Source: JAFKFH01 sp017307375 (GTDB taxonomy: Bacteria > Pseudomonadota > Alphaproteobacteria > Ferrovibrionales > Ferrovibrionaceae). Taken from it: a DNA stretch of 64,000 nucleotides. The position numbers and the translations under genes were made by a program. How positions within the stretch are numbered: position 1 is the stretch's first letter; each line of letters opens with the position of its first letter. The stretch is taken from positions 1,054,001-1,118,000 of the forward strand of contig OZ245874.1 of NCBI GenBank assembly GCA_965229335.1. Reading direction: 5' to 3'. The notes under the pieces were generated by a model, which was not told the DNA's origin, made no database searches, and saw nothing but the letters and a program-made list of their open reading frames with translations. Positions 1 to 8,099 of this stretch are shown here, in pieces.

Positions 1-139
1 CGAGGTCGGGGGCTTCCATGCCCGGGTCGTGCAGCACGAATGCGATCATCTCGACGGGGTGCTCTACCCCCGGCGGATGACCGATCTGGGCGACCTTGTC
101 CATATGAGCGAAATGCGCCACCGGATGGCGGCTGGTTGA
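1..139 (+). CDS. def: Peptide deformylase, C-terminal fragment (cut by the window edge)
   Basis: Reading from base 2 to the TGA at 137-139 gives the last 45 residues of peptide deformylase, the metalloenzyme that removes the formyl group from the initiator methionine of new proteins. The fragment holds motif 3, QHECDHLDGVLY, in which the two His residues bind the catalytic metal and the Glu is the general base. It continues with YPRRM, as usual just before the C-terminus. The 5' part lies outside the window. The COQ9 gene starts 15 bases downstream on the same strand, so the two may be co-transcribed. Confidence 0.9.
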   Translation, partial: EVGGFHARVVQHECDHLDGVLYPRRMTDLGDLVHMSEMRHRMAAG

Positions 140-153
140 AGGATTGCTGTGAC

Positions 154-786
154 ATGACCGACGACGGCCTCGAAGACGCCCGCAACGCGATCCTGGCCCA
201 TGCCCTGCCGGACGTGCCGTTCGACGGGTGGAGCGGCACCACGCTGGCGCGCGCCTGTGCTGCCGCCGGCCTCGATCCGTCGATGGCGGCCCGCGCCTTT
301 CCCGGCGGTCCCACCGAGCTGATCGCCTATTGGATCGCCGACTGCGACCGCCAGATGCTCGATGCCATGGCGGCGCAGGACCTCGCCACGCTCAAGCTGC
401 GCCAGAAGGTGGCGCTGGCGGTGCGGCTGCGGCTGGAACCGCTGGCCGGCCACAAGGAAGCGGTGCGCGCGGCGCTCGGCCATCTGGCGCTGCCGCTGGC
501 GGCGCCGGCGGCGCTGAAGTCGCTGCATCGCACGGTCGACGCGATCTGGCAGGCGGTCGGCGACCGGTCGACCGATTTCAGCTACTACACCAAGCGGATG
601 ATGCTGGCCGGGGTCTATTCGTCGACCCTGCTCTACTGGCTCGACGACAAGTCGGAGGGCAACGCGGCGACCTGGGACTTCCTCGATCGCCGCATCGACA
701 ACATCATGCAGATCACCAAGCTGCGCGGCCGTCTCGACAAGCTGGTCGACCGGCTGCCCTGGGGGCTGAACAAGGCGTTCAACTGA
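154..786 (+). CDS. COQ9 family protein (ubiquinone biosynthesis accessory factor)
   Basis: This 210-residue protein belongs to the COQ9 family. In mitochondria COQ9 binds lipid and presents ubiquinone intermediates to the hydroxylase COQ7, and alphaproteobacteria carry homologues. The diagnostic C-terminal stretch is present: FSYYTKRMMLAGVYSSTLL, then YWLDDKSEG, then FLDRRIDNIM. The N-terminal half is helical and TetR-like, as in known COQ9 structures. The ATG at 154 is chosen over an in-frame upstream start because an AAGGA sequence lies about 9 bases before it and because the upstream start lies inside def. It converges with purK after a 15-base gap. Confidence 0.88.
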   Translation: MTDDGLEDARNAILAHALPDVPFDGWSGTTLARACAAAGLDPSMAARAFPGGPTELIAYWIADCDRQMLDAMAAQDLATLKLRQKVALAVRLRLEPLAGHKEAVRAALGHLALPLAAPAALKSLHRTVDAIWQAVGDRSTDFSYYTKRMMLAGVYSSTLLYWLDDKSEGNAATWDFLDRRIDNIMQITKLRGRLDKLVDRLPWGLNKAFN

Positions 787-801
787 TGCGGCCAGGCCCC
801 G

Positions 802-1884
802 TCACCGGTCCTTCAGCCAGGTGACATGACCCATCTTGCGGCCCGGCCGGGCCTCGGCCTTGCCGTAGAGATGCAGCTTGGCGCGCGGATCGGCGAGATA
901 TTTCGGCCAGTCATGCGCGGCGTCGCCGATCAGGTTGCGCATCTCGGCCGGCGCGATCACCGCCGGGCTGCCGAGCGGCATGCCGCAGACGGCACGCAAT
1001 TGCTGTTCGAACTGGCTGGTGACCGCACCCTCGATGGTCCAGTGGCCGGAATTGTGGGTGCGTGGCGCCAGTTCGTTGACGATCACGCGGCCATCGGCGG
1101 TCAGGAACATCTCGACGGCGAGCAGTCCGGCGACATCGAGCCGGGCCGTGATCGCCTCGGCGATGGCGGTAGCCGCCGCGGCGACGTCCTGCGGGATCCC
1201 CGCGGGCGCCAGCGTGACCGCCAGGATATGGTGCTCGTGCCGGTTCTCGACCGGAACATAGGAGGTGATCGCGCCGTCCACGCCCCGCGCGACGATGACC
1301 GACAGTTCGCGTTCGAACGGGACCCAGGCTTCGAGGATGCAGGGGGCGGGGCCTAGCCGCGCCCATGCCGCGCCGGCCTCGTCGCGCGCCGATATCTTGA
1401 CCTGCCCCTTGCCGTCATAACCGAAGCGCCGGGTCTTCAGCACGGCGGGCAGTCCCAGCGCGTCGATCGCGGACTCCAGGTCGGCCAGGCTGTCGACCGC
1501 GCGATAACCCGCCGTGGTGCCGCCGGTCGCGGTGACGAAATCCTTTTCCAGCAGCCTGTCCTGGGTCACGCGCAACACATGGGCGCCCGGCCGCGTCGGC
1601 ACCTGCGGGGCAAGATGATCGAGCGTGGCGGTGGGGATGTTCTCGAACTCCAGCGTCACCACGTCGACGGCCGCGGCGAAGCGGTCGAGGGCGGCCAGGT
1701 CGTCATACGCGGCGCGGGTCGCCGCCGTGGCCACCTGGGACGCCGGTGAATCGACTTCCTGGCCGAAGACATGGGTGCGCAGGCCAAGGCGCGCCGCCGC
1801 CAGCGCCAGCATGCGGCCGAGCTGGCCGTCGCCCAGGATGCCGACGGTGGCCCCGGGTCCCAGGATCTTCGCCGTCATCGTCAT
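802..1884 (-). CDS. purK: 5-(carboxyamino)imidazole ribonucleotide synthase PurK
   Basis: PurK uses ATP and bicarbonate to carboxylate 5-aminoimidazole ribonucleotide to N5-CAIR in purine synthesis. The 360-residue length fits. The N-terminus has the family signature GILGDGQLGRMLALAAARLG. An ATP-grasp core follows, with KTRRFGYDGKGQ near residue 150 and VNELAPRTHNSGHWTIEGA near residues 270-290. The start overlaps the end of purE by 4 bases, so the two are translationally coupled and their products act in sequence. Confidence 0.96.
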   Translation of the reverse strand: MTMTAKILGPGATVGILGDGQLGRMLALAAARLGLRTHVFGQEVDSPASQVATAATRAAYDDLAALDRFAAAVDVVTLEFENIPTATLDHLAPQVPTRPGAHVLRVTQDRLLEKDFVTATGGTTAGYRAVDSLADLESAIDALGLPAVLKTRRFGYDGKGQVKISARDEAGAAWARLGPAPCILEAWVPFERELSVIVARGVDGAITSYVPVENRHEHHILAVTLAPAGIPQDVAAAATAIAEAITARLDVAGLLAVEMFLTADGRVIVNELAPRTHNSGHWTIEGAVTSQFEQQLRAVCGMPLGSPAVIAPAEMRNLIGDAAHDWPKYLADPRAKLHLYGKAEARPGRKMGHVTWLKDR

Positions 1885-2414
1885 TCGTCCTTGGGGCTCA
1901 GCGCGACCTTCTTGGCCTGGGCCTTGCGGAATTCGGCCAGGCGCTGGCCGACCGCCGGGTCGCCCAGCGCGATGATCTGGGCGGCGAGCAGCCCGGCATT
2001 GGCGGCGCCGGAGCGGCCGATCGCCAGGGTCCCGACGGGAACGCCGGCCGGCATCTGCACGATCGACAGCAGGCTGTCCTCGCCGCGCAACGCCGCACTT
2101 TCGACCGGCACGCCCAGCACGGGCACCAGGGTCATCGCCGCGGTCATGCCCGGCAGATGGGCCGCCCCGCCGGCCCCGGCGATGATCACCTTCAATCCCC
2201 GCTTCTCGGCCGAGCGGGCAAAGGCGTAGAGGCGGTCGGGCGTACGATGGGCCGAGACGATGCGCTTCTCGAACGGCACGCCCATCTGTTCGAGCATCTC
2301 GCAGGCGAAGCGCATCGTCGCCCAGTCGGACTGGCTGCCCATGATCACCGAGACCAGCGGTGCCGGCACGGCGGGCAGGGCGGAACGCGACTTGCGGGCG
2401 GCGGGCTTGGCCAT
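1881..2414 (-). CDS. purE: 5-(carboxyamino)imidazole ribonucleotide mutase PurE
   Basis: PurE converts N5-CAIR, made by PurK, to 4-carboxy-AIR. After a basic leader of about 20 residues the class I fold starts with SVIMGSQSDWATM. The active-site stretch RIVSAHRTPDR follows, then GAGGAAHLPGM and GVPVESAALRGEDSLLSIVQ. At 177 residues it is slightly longer than the usual 160-165, because of the leader. It is first in the purEK operon, with an AAGGA ribosome site about 8-10 bases before the ATG and a strong promoter just upstream. Confidence 0.96.
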   Translation of the reverse strand: MAKPAARKSRSALPAVPAPLVSVIMGSQSDWATMRFACEMLEQMGVPFEKRIVSAHRTPDRLYAFARSAEKRGLKVIIAGAGGAAHLPGMTAAMTLVPVLGVPVESAALRGEDSLLSIVQMPAGVPVGTLAIGRSGAANAGLLAAQIIALGDPAVGQRLAEFRKAQAKKVALSPKDE

Positions 2415-2444
2415 CGGGACGTCCTTCAGGGCGGAAAGCGCCGG

Positions 2445-2472
2445 ATTATAGGGTCGGGGGGGCGGGTGTAAA
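2445..2472 (-). promoter_or_regulatory. Near-consensus sigma-70 promoter for purEK
   Basis: On the minus strand TTTACA (2472-2467) and a perfect TATAAT (2450-2445) are separated by 16 bases. Transcription would start roughly 30 bases before the purE ATG at 2414. The -10 box overlaps the stop codon of the upstream LysR gene, so purEK can be transcribed independently of it. Box match and spacing are seen directly; activity is inferred. Confidence 0.7.
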
Positions 2473-3366
2473 GGCGGCAGGGCCCGCTGCCTCGGCCATC
2501 ACCCAGTCGCGGAAGGCGACGATCTTGCGATCGCCCGCCGTTTCGGGTGGCGTGACGAAATAATAGGCGAAACGCGATGGCCAGGGCAGGTCCAGCACCT
2601 GGACCAGCCGGCCCGCGGCGATCTCGTCGGCCGCCTCGACATGGCCGACCAGCGCGATGCCCTGGCCGGCGGTGGCCGCGCGCACCAGCAGGAAGCCATC
2701 CTCGAAGCTGGCGCCGCGGCGCGCCCGCGCATCCTCGATACCCTGCGCCTTGAACCACAGATCCCAGTCGACGCGGTCGCCATCCTGCAGCAGCGGATAG
2801 CCGAGGCAATCGCCGGCTTTCGTGATCGGCGGCCGGTCGCGCAGCAGCGCCGGCGCCGCGACCGGGATCAGGTGTGGCGTGATGAACCGGGCGGCGGCAA
2901 GCCCGGGATAATCGCCCAGGCCGTGGCGCAGCGCGACATCAATGCCCTCCCGCCGCAGGTCGGTCAGCCGGGCCGAGGTCTCGACCCGGACTTCGAGTTC
3001 GGGGTGCAGGGCGTTGAAGCGGCCCAGCCGCGGCACCAGCCAGTTTGCGGCAAACGAACTGCAGGTCGTCACGGTCAGGGTGCGCGTGGTTCCCGGCGCC
3101 CGTTCGACCGAGGCCAGCACGTCGTCGATCTGGCGAAAGGCGCCGTCGACCGGTGCCAGCAGCCGCTGGCCGTCGCGGGTCAGGCGGATTTCGCGGTTAT
3201 GGCGTTCGAACAGGGACAGTCCGAGCCGCAACTCCAGCTGCTTGATCTGCTGGCTGACCGCGCCGGGGGTGACGCCCAGCGCGGCCGCGGCCTGCTTCAT
3301 GCTGCCGCTGCGGCCGGCCTCGGCGAAGGCGCGCAACGCGGTCATCGAGATCGGACGGTTCATCAC
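2446..3366 (-). CDS. LysR-family regulator, GcvA-like
   Basis: This 306-residue LysR-type regulator has an N-terminal winged helix: SMTALRAFAEAGRSGSMKQA, then ALGVTPGAVSQQIKQLE as recognition helix. A periplasmic-binding-protein-like effector domain follows from about residue 95. The effector domain resembles the GcvA group (for example GIDVALRHGLGDYPGL and the Trp-rich VDWDLWF). It is divergent from an MFS transporter gene, with a T-N11-A box containing GcvA's CTAAT core between them, so that transporter is the likely target. The effector is unknown. ATG at 3366 or 3363 could be used. Confidence 0.88.
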   Translation of the reverse strand: MMNRPISMTALRAFAEAGRSGSMKQAAAALGVTPGAVSQQIKQLELRLGLSLFERHNREIRLTRDGQRLLAPVDGAFRQIDDVLASVERAPGTTRTLTVTTCSSFAANWLVPRLGRFNALHPELEVRVETSARLTDLRREGIDVALRHGLGDYPGLAAARFITPHLIPVAAPALLRDRPPITKAGDCLGYPLLQDGDRVDWDLWFKAQGIEDARARRGASFEDGFLLVRAATAGQGIALVGHVEAADEIAAGRLVQVLDLPWPSRFAYYFVTPPETAGDRKIVAFRDWVMAEAAGPAAFTPAPPTL

Positions 3367-3372
3367 CCCATA

Positions 3373-3385
3373 TTAGTTTTTCTAA
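3373..3385. promoter_or_regulatory. LysR-type operator (TTAG-N5-CTAA, T-N11-A)
   Basis: The 13-base sequence TTAGTTTTTCTAA has perfect 4-base arms and the T-N11-A form of LysR boxes. It lies 7 bases upstream of the LysR start and about 90 bases before the divergent MFS gene. With the preceding base it contains ATTAG, the complement of the CTAAT core reported for GcvA. It could serve autoregulation and control of the transporter. Confidence 0.55.
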
Positions 3386-3410
3386 AGCGAAGCGGCAAGC
3401 CATCTGGTTT

Positions 3411-3451
3411 GTCGGACCGGGGCTCCGTCCCCGACCATGCGGGGGTCCGAC
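3411..3451. repeat. Nested inverted repeat before the MFS gene
   Basis: An outer pair of 8-base arms, GTCGGACC (3411-3418) and GGTCCGAC (3444-3451), encloses a second hairpin, CGGGG (3418-3422) and CCCCG (3429-3433). It lies in the leader of the MFS gene, whose ATG is at 3476. It could fold in mRNA or act as a protein site. There is no T-tract, so a simple intrinsic terminator is unlikely. Confidence 0.5.
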
Positions 3452-3475
3452 ACTCCCAGCAGGATAGCCAGAATT

Positions 3476-4690
3476 ATGACATTCCATGGTGAAAATTTGA
3501 GGAATTGGTCGATTGTCTGTCTCGGATTCCTGACATTGTCGCTCGCCTTCTCCAGCCGTCAGATCCTGGGCCTGGCCATGCCGGTGTGGGAGGTCGACCC
3601 GGGGTGGAGCCGGTCATTCGTGTCGTCGGGCGGTGCGCTGGCCCTGGTCACAATGGCTATCGTGTCACCTTTTGCCGGCAATCTGATCGATCGTCACGGC
3701 CCTCGTCTTCTGCTGTCAGGTGGATGTTTCCTGATCTTTTCCGGGTTGATGATCGTTGCCATCGCCGACAGCCGCTGGGTCTTCATGGCAGGTTTTTCCG
3801 GTCTTGCCGCGATCGGTTTCGGGGTGGTCGCAACCCATGTCGTGGCCACCGCCATCGCGCTGCGCTTCCCTGAAGGGCGCCGTGGTCTGGCCACCGGCAT
3901 CGGCACCGCCGGGGCCACGGCCGGCCAGTTCGTGATCGTGCCGCTGGCTGCGCTCCTGTTGCAGAGCACCGACTGGCGCCTGGCGACGGCGGCGCTGGCG
4001 ACCACCTGCGCGGCGGTCGGACTCCTGGCCTTCATCGGCCTCGGCCGTGGTGGCGCCCAGGCCAGGGCCGAGGGGCAGCGCGCGGAACCGCTGGGATCGC
4101 GGCTGCGCTTGCTGCTCCGCAACCCTGTCTTCCACGTGCTGTTCTGGAGCTTCCTGCTCTGCGGCTTTACCACCTCGGGCGTGATCGAGACGCATTTCCT
4201 GCCTTATGCGGTGGCCTGCGGCTTTCCCCCGCTGCCGGGTGCAACGGCCTATGGCGTCCTGTCGGGCGTCAACCTCGTCGGGATGATCCTGTCGGGCTGG
4301 CTGACCGACCGGATCAACCGGCCGCTGCTGCTGGGCGGCATCTACATCGCCCGAGCCTGCTGCTTCGTCCTGCTGATGCAGGTCGTCGACAGCTACCCGA
4401 CGCTGATCCTGTTCGCCGTGCTGTTCGGTCTGTTCGATTATTCGACGATCCCGGTGACGGCGAGCCTGGCGGCCAGCCATCTCGGTGTCCGGGTCATGGG
4501 GCTGGCCATGGGGCTGATCTCGGCCGGCCACGCCGTCGGCGGGGCGGCCGGTGCCTTTCTCGGCGGCTGGCTGTTCGATCAGTTCGCCCGCTACGACTGG
4601 GTCTGGATTGCCGCGGTCGGATTGGCCGGCCTTGCCGGACTGCTGGCATTGACCCTGCGCGAGCGCGGCCCGGTCAGGGCCGCTGCCTGA
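3476..4690 (+). CDS. MFS transporter
   Basis: This 404-residue integral inner-membrane protein has about 12 hydrophobic segments and the major-facilitator loop 2-3 motif GNLIDRHGPRLLL near residue 70. A second signature, GWLTDRINRPLLLGG, follows the central loop near residue 280. Such proteins move small solutes by proton coupling; the substrate cannot be read from sequence. ATG 3476 is preferred over an in-frame start 39 bases upstream, which would add a polar extension and lie inside an inverted repeat. It is divergent from the GcvA-like LysR gene. Its 3' end overlaps the convergent MFS gene by 17 bases. Confidence 0.85.
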   Translation: MTFHGENLRNWSIVCLGFLTLSLAFSSRQILGLAMPVWEVDPGWSRSFVSSGGALALVTMAIVSPFAGNLIDRHGPRLLLSGGCFLIFSGLMIVAIADSRWVFMAGFSGLAAIGFGVVATHVVATAIALRFPEGRRGLATGIGTAGATAGQFVIVPLAALLLQSTDWRLATAALATTCAAVGLLAFIGLGRGGAQARAEGQRAEPLGSRLRLLLRNPVFHVLFWSFLLCGFTTSGVIETHFLPYAVACGFPPLPGATAYGVLSGVNLVGMILSGWLTDRINRPLLLGGIYIARACCFVLLMQVVDSYPTLILFAVLFGLFDYSTIPVTASLAASHLGVRVMGLAMGLISAGHAVGGAAGAFLGGWLFDQFARYDWVWIAAVGLAGLAGLLALTLRERGPVRAAA

Positions 4691-5864
4691 ACGCGACCAT
4701 CTGGTCGGCGATGGCGGCGATCAGCAGCGCGGCGCCCCCGCAGCAGAAGACCGCCGCGTAACTCTCGCCGCTATGGGCGAACAGGAAGGCATAGCCATAG
4801 CCGCCGAGGGCCTGGAACAGGGCGAAGGCGATCGTCGCCCGGCTCCAGCCCAGGCGCTGGCCGTCCGGATCGCCGGCCGACAGTTCCTGGATCCGGCCGA
4901 GCACCAGCGGCGCGATGCCGGGGGTGAAGGCGCCGACCGCCGCCGCGGCGATGGCGATCACGGCCGGGTGCCCCGACACCGCGAATGCGACAAGCCCCGC
5001 CGCCTGGCCGAGCAGGACCAGGCGGTAGCCGCGGCCGAAGCCGATCCGGTCGCCGAGCTGGCCGCACAGGACCGGCCCGACGATCGAGCCGGCGCCATAG
5101 ACCACCCAGGTCATGGCGCCGGCATCGATGCCCCGTCCCAGACCGCGGGCGACGTAGTCGGCCAGCAGCATCATCACCGGCACCAGGCCCAGCGCGTTCA
5201 GCGCATATTCGCCGTAGAGGACGCGAAGCTCCACGCTTTCGCGCAGCCGCGCCGGCGCGACTGCCGCGGCCGGCCGATGCCGCCCCGGCCAGCCGAACCA
5301 GCTGACCGCGGTCAGGGCCAGCGACACCGCGCCGAGGCCCAGCCAGGTTTCGCGCAGGCCGAGCCGCAGCAGCGCCGGGACCAGCGTTCCCGAGGCGGCG
5401 ATGCCCAGGCCGACGCCGAGAAAGATGATGCCGCCGACCAGCCCGCGCCGCCCGGCCGGGATATGCGGCAGGATCGAGGTCGCGACCAGCACCATGATCG
5501 CGCCGCCGGACAGGCCGGACAGGAAACGCCAAGCGAAGTACCAGGTGATCGAGACCGGCCAGGCGCAGGCAAAGAACGCCGCGGTGGCGACGATCATCAT
5601 CAACCGCAGTACCGGGGGGCAGGAAAAGCGCTGGGCCAGCGGCTGGCCGATCAGGGCACCGGCGAGATAGCCGGCGAAGTTCGCCGCGGCCAGCGCCACG
5701 ACGTCGGCGGCGGGAAACCAGTGCGCGGCGATCAGCGGCGGCACCAGCGGGGTATAGGCGAAACGGGCGAGGCCGATGGCGACCAGGCTGGCCGACAGCC
5801 CGGCGGCCGTCGCAAACCAGGCCCGGCCGTCGAGGCGTGCGGCCGGCTCGCCGGCGGCGGTCAT
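4674..5864 (-). CDS. YbfB/YjiJ-family MFS transporter
   Basis: This 396-residue membrane protein has about 12 transmembrane segments. The first helix region contains the typical YbfB/YjiJ stretch GLARFAYTPLVPPLI, followed by ANFAGYLAGALIGQPLAQR. The family is an uncharacterised branch of the major facilitator superfamily, often beside TetR or LysR regulators. Here the start overlaps the end of a TetR gene by 4 bases, so regulator and transporter form one operon, which suggests export of a compound sensed by the regulator. Confidence 0.86.
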   Translation of the reverse strand: MTAAGEPAARLDGRAWFATAAGLSASLVAIGLARFAYTPLVPPLIAAHWFPAADVVALAAANFAGYLAGALIGQPLAQRFSCPPVLRLMMIVATAAFFACAWPVSITWYFAWRFLSGLSGGAIMVLVATSILPHIPAGRRGLVGGIIFLGVGLGIAASGTLVPALLRLGLRETWLGLGAVSLALTAVSWFGWPGRHRPAAAVAPARLRESVELRVLYGEYALNALGLVPVMMLLADYVARGLGRGIDAGAMTWVVYGAGSIVGPVLCGQLGDRIGFGRGYRLVLLGQAAGLVAFAVSGHPAVIAIAAAAVGAFTPGIAPLVLGRIQELSAGDPDGQRLGWSRATIAFALFQALGGYGYAFLFAHSGESYAAVFCCGGAALLIAAIADQMVAFRQRP

Positions 5865-6478
5865 GGCCTCGTCTCCGCCGCCGCCGGCAGCGGCGGCAGG
5901 CCCAGAAGCGTCAGCACAGGCGCGGCAGCGGCGCTCAGCCGGTCGCGGCCGGGACCAAGCCGGGCCAGCACCCGGATCCCCAGCAGCACCGCGGTCAGCA
6001 TGGCCGCGGCCTCCGCCGGCGCGGGTTCGGGCGGGATCGAGCCGGCGGCACCGGCGCGCGTCACGCGACCGTGGAAGAAGGTTTCGATGACCCTGATTTC
6101 ATCATCGACCACGGCGCGCATCGCCGGATCGCGGGGACCCGCCTCCAGTGCCGAATTGACCAGGAAGCAGCCGCGCGCCCCAGGATCGGCGACCGAACGG
6201 TCGATGATCTCGACGAAGAACCGGGTGACCGCCAGCGCCGGGTCGGCCATTGCCTCGAGCCGCCGCACGCGGTCGTGCAGCGTTTGTTCGAGATAGTGGT
6301 CGAGCGCGCGCCGGAACAAGGCCCGCTTGTCGCCGAAGGCGTTGTAGAGGCTGGCGGGGGTCAGGGCCATCGCCTGCGTCAGCTGACGGGTCGAGGTGCC
6401 TTCATAGCCATGGCTCCAGAAGCAGTCGGCAGCGGCATCGAGCACTCGGTGCTCGTCGAATTCGCGCGGGCGGGGCAT
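5861..6478 (-). CDS. TetR/AcrR-family repressor
   Basis: This 205-residue regulator has a TetR helix-turn-helix: FDEHRVLDAAADCFWSHGYE, then TSTRQLTQAMALTPASLYNAFGDKRALF across residues 30-55. The C-terminal ligand domain has the GARGCFLVNSALE pattern common in small TetR repressors of electrophile or drug response. It is first in an operon with the YbfB-type transporter. Two operator-like palindromes lie 11-55 bases upstream of its start, in the region shared with divergent hldE, suggesting autorepression. Confidence 0.9.
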   Translation of the reverse strand: MPRPREFDEHRVLDAAADCFWSHGYEGTSTRQLTQAMALTPASLYNAFGDKRALFRRALDHYLEQTLHDRVRRLEAMADPALAVTRFFVEIIDRSVADPGARGCFLVNSALEAGPRDPAMRAVVDDEIRVIETFFHGRVTRAGAAGSIPPEPAPAEAAAMLTAVLLGIRVLARLGPGRDRLSAAAAPVLTLLGLPPLPAAAETRP

Positions 6479-6488
6479 CGGTCCATCG

Positions 6489-6533
6489 TTTTAGAGCTTT
6501 CGTTCCAAAACCATATTGGAGCGATCGATCCAA
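6489..6533. promoter_or_regulatory. Two TetR-type operator palindromes
   Basis: The stronger site, 6516-6533, reads TTGGAGCGATCGATCCAA and is palindromic except for one base pair. A second, degenerate site at 6489-6510 has TTTTAGAGC and GTTCCAAAA as imperfect arms. Both lie immediately upstream of the TetR gene, and their spacing would allow two dimers to cover its promoter. The hldE start is about 100 bases away on the other side. Confidence 0.6.
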
Positions 6534-6629
6534 AAGACAAGGCTGCGCGCCGCTCGCCTTGCGCGGGGGCGGCCCCCTCCCTATGCTCCGCCCGATGACG
6601 AGACCCCCCATTTTCGACGAATTTGCGCC

Positions 6630-8096
6630 ATGAGCGACTTCCAACCCGGCCGCATCGACTCGTTTGCCGGCGCCACCGTGCTGATCCTCGGCGATGTCAT
6701 GCTCGACCGCTACATCCATGGCCGAGTCGACAGGATGTCGCCGGAGGCGCCGATTCCGGTGCTGGCGATCGAATGGGAAAACGCCATGGCGGGCGGGGCG
6801 GGCAATGTCGCCCGGAACGTCGCCGGGCTCGGCGCGCGTGCCATTCTGGTCGGCCTCGTCGGCGCCGACGAGGCGGGCCGCGAACTGGCCCGCCTGCTGA
6901 AGCTGACGCCGCGGGTCGATGCCCGGCTGGTGACCGATACGTCGCGGCCGACCACCGCCAAGACCCGCTTCGTCGCCGGGCGCCAGCAATTGCTGCGCGC
7001 CGACGCCGAGCAGACGGCGGCGCCGGCGGCGGCCGGGATCGATGCCCTGATGGTGGAGTTCCGCCGGGCGCTGGGCGAGGCCGACGTGGTCGTCTTGTCC
7101 GACTATGCCAAGGGGGTGCTGGGCGACGCGCTGCTCGGCCAGGCCATTGCCGCCGCCCGGCAGGCCGGCAAGCCGATCGTCACCGATCCGAAAAGCCGCG
7201 ATTTCACGCGCTATCGCGGGTCGTCGATCATCACGCCCAACCGGTCGGAATTCGCCGCGGCATCGGGCGTGCACAGTCGCGATGCCGCGGCGATCGCGAC
7301 CGGTGCCCGTGCGCTGATCGAGGCTGCCGGGATCGACGCGATCCTCGTCACCCGTGGCGAGGATGGCATGTCGCTGATCGCCGGCAGTGCCGGCGATCCC
7401 GCGCTCGACCTTGCCACCGAGGCGCGCGAAGTGTTCGACGTGTCGGGTGCCGGCGATACCGTCGTCGCGGTACTGGCGGTCGCCCGCGCCGCCGGTGCGG
7501 ACTGGGCCGAGGCCGCGCGCCTCGCCAATACCGCTGCCGGCATCGCCGTCGCCAAGGCCGGCACCGCCGTCGTCTATCCGGCCGAACTGACGCGGGCGCT
7601 GCATGCCACCGAGGTGCTGTCCACCGACGCCAAGATCGTCACGCTGGACGAGGCGATCGAGCGTGTGGCGCTGTGGCGGGCGCGGCGCGAACGCGTCGGC
7701 TTCACCAATGGCTGCTTCGACCTGATCCATCCCGGCCATATCTCGCTGATCGGCCAGGCGCGCGCCGCCTGCGACCGGCTGATCGTCGGCCTGAATTCCG
7801 ATGCCTCGGTGCGCCGGCTGAAAGGCGAGACCCGGCCGGTGCAGAACGAGACCGCGCGCGCGATCGTGCTGGCCTCGCTGGCCCATGTCGACCTCGTCGT
7901 CGTGTTCGGCGAGGATACGCCGATCGAGCTGATCGCGGCGCTTCGGCCCGACGTGCTGGTAAAGGGGGCCGACTATACCGTCGACAAGGTCGTCGGCTCG
8001 GAACTGGTCCGATCCTACGGCGGCCGGGTGGTGCTTGCGGATCTCGTTCCCGGCCAGTCGACGACGCGCACGGTTGCACGCATCGCAGGAGGCTGA
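6630..8096 (+). CDS. hldE: Bifunctional D-beta-D-heptose 7-phosphate kinase / heptose 1-phosphate adenylyltransferase
   Basis: HldE carries out two steps towards ADP-heptose for the LPS inner core. The N-terminal ribokinase-type kinase (about residues 10-320) has GDVMLDRYIHGRVDRMSPEAP, AGGAGNVARNVAGLG and the catalytic DVSGAGDTVVAVLA. The C-terminal nucleotidyltransferase (about 345-488) has FTNGCFDLIHPGH, the HxGH family motif, and GLNSDASVRRLKG. The 488-residue length fits the fused enzyme. ATG 6630 is chosen because homology starts at once; an upstream in-frame start would reach into the TetR operators. hldD follows after 3 bases. Confidence 0.95.
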   Translation: MSDFQPGRIDSFAGATVLILGDVMLDRYIHGRVDRMSPEAPIPVLAIEWENAMAGGAGNVARNVAGLGARAILVGLVGADEAGRELARLLKLTPRVDARLVTDTSRPTTAKTRFVAGRQQLLRADAEQTAAPAAAGIDALMVEFRRALGEADVVVLSDYAKGVLGDALLGQAIAAARQAGKPIVTDPKSRDFTRYRGSSIITPNRSEFAAASGVHSRDAAAIATGARALIEAAGIDAILVTRGEDGMSLIAGSAGDPALDLATEAREVFDVSGAGDTVVAVLAVARAAGADWAEAARLANTAAGIAVAKAGTAVVYPAELTRALHATEVLSTDAKIVTLDEAIERVALWRARRERVGFTNGCFDLIHPGHISLIGQARAACDRLIVGLNSDASVRRLKGETRPVQNETARAIVLASLAHVDLVVVFGEDTPIELIAALRPDVLVKGADYTVDKVVGSELVRSYGGRVVLADLVPGQSTTRTVARIAGG

Positions 8097-8099
8097 CCC

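Noticed and set aside
3411..3451. Intrinsic terminator for the LysR or MFS gene
   Set aside because: The nested inverted repeat lies in a divergent leader, has no T-tract and does not follow a stop codon.
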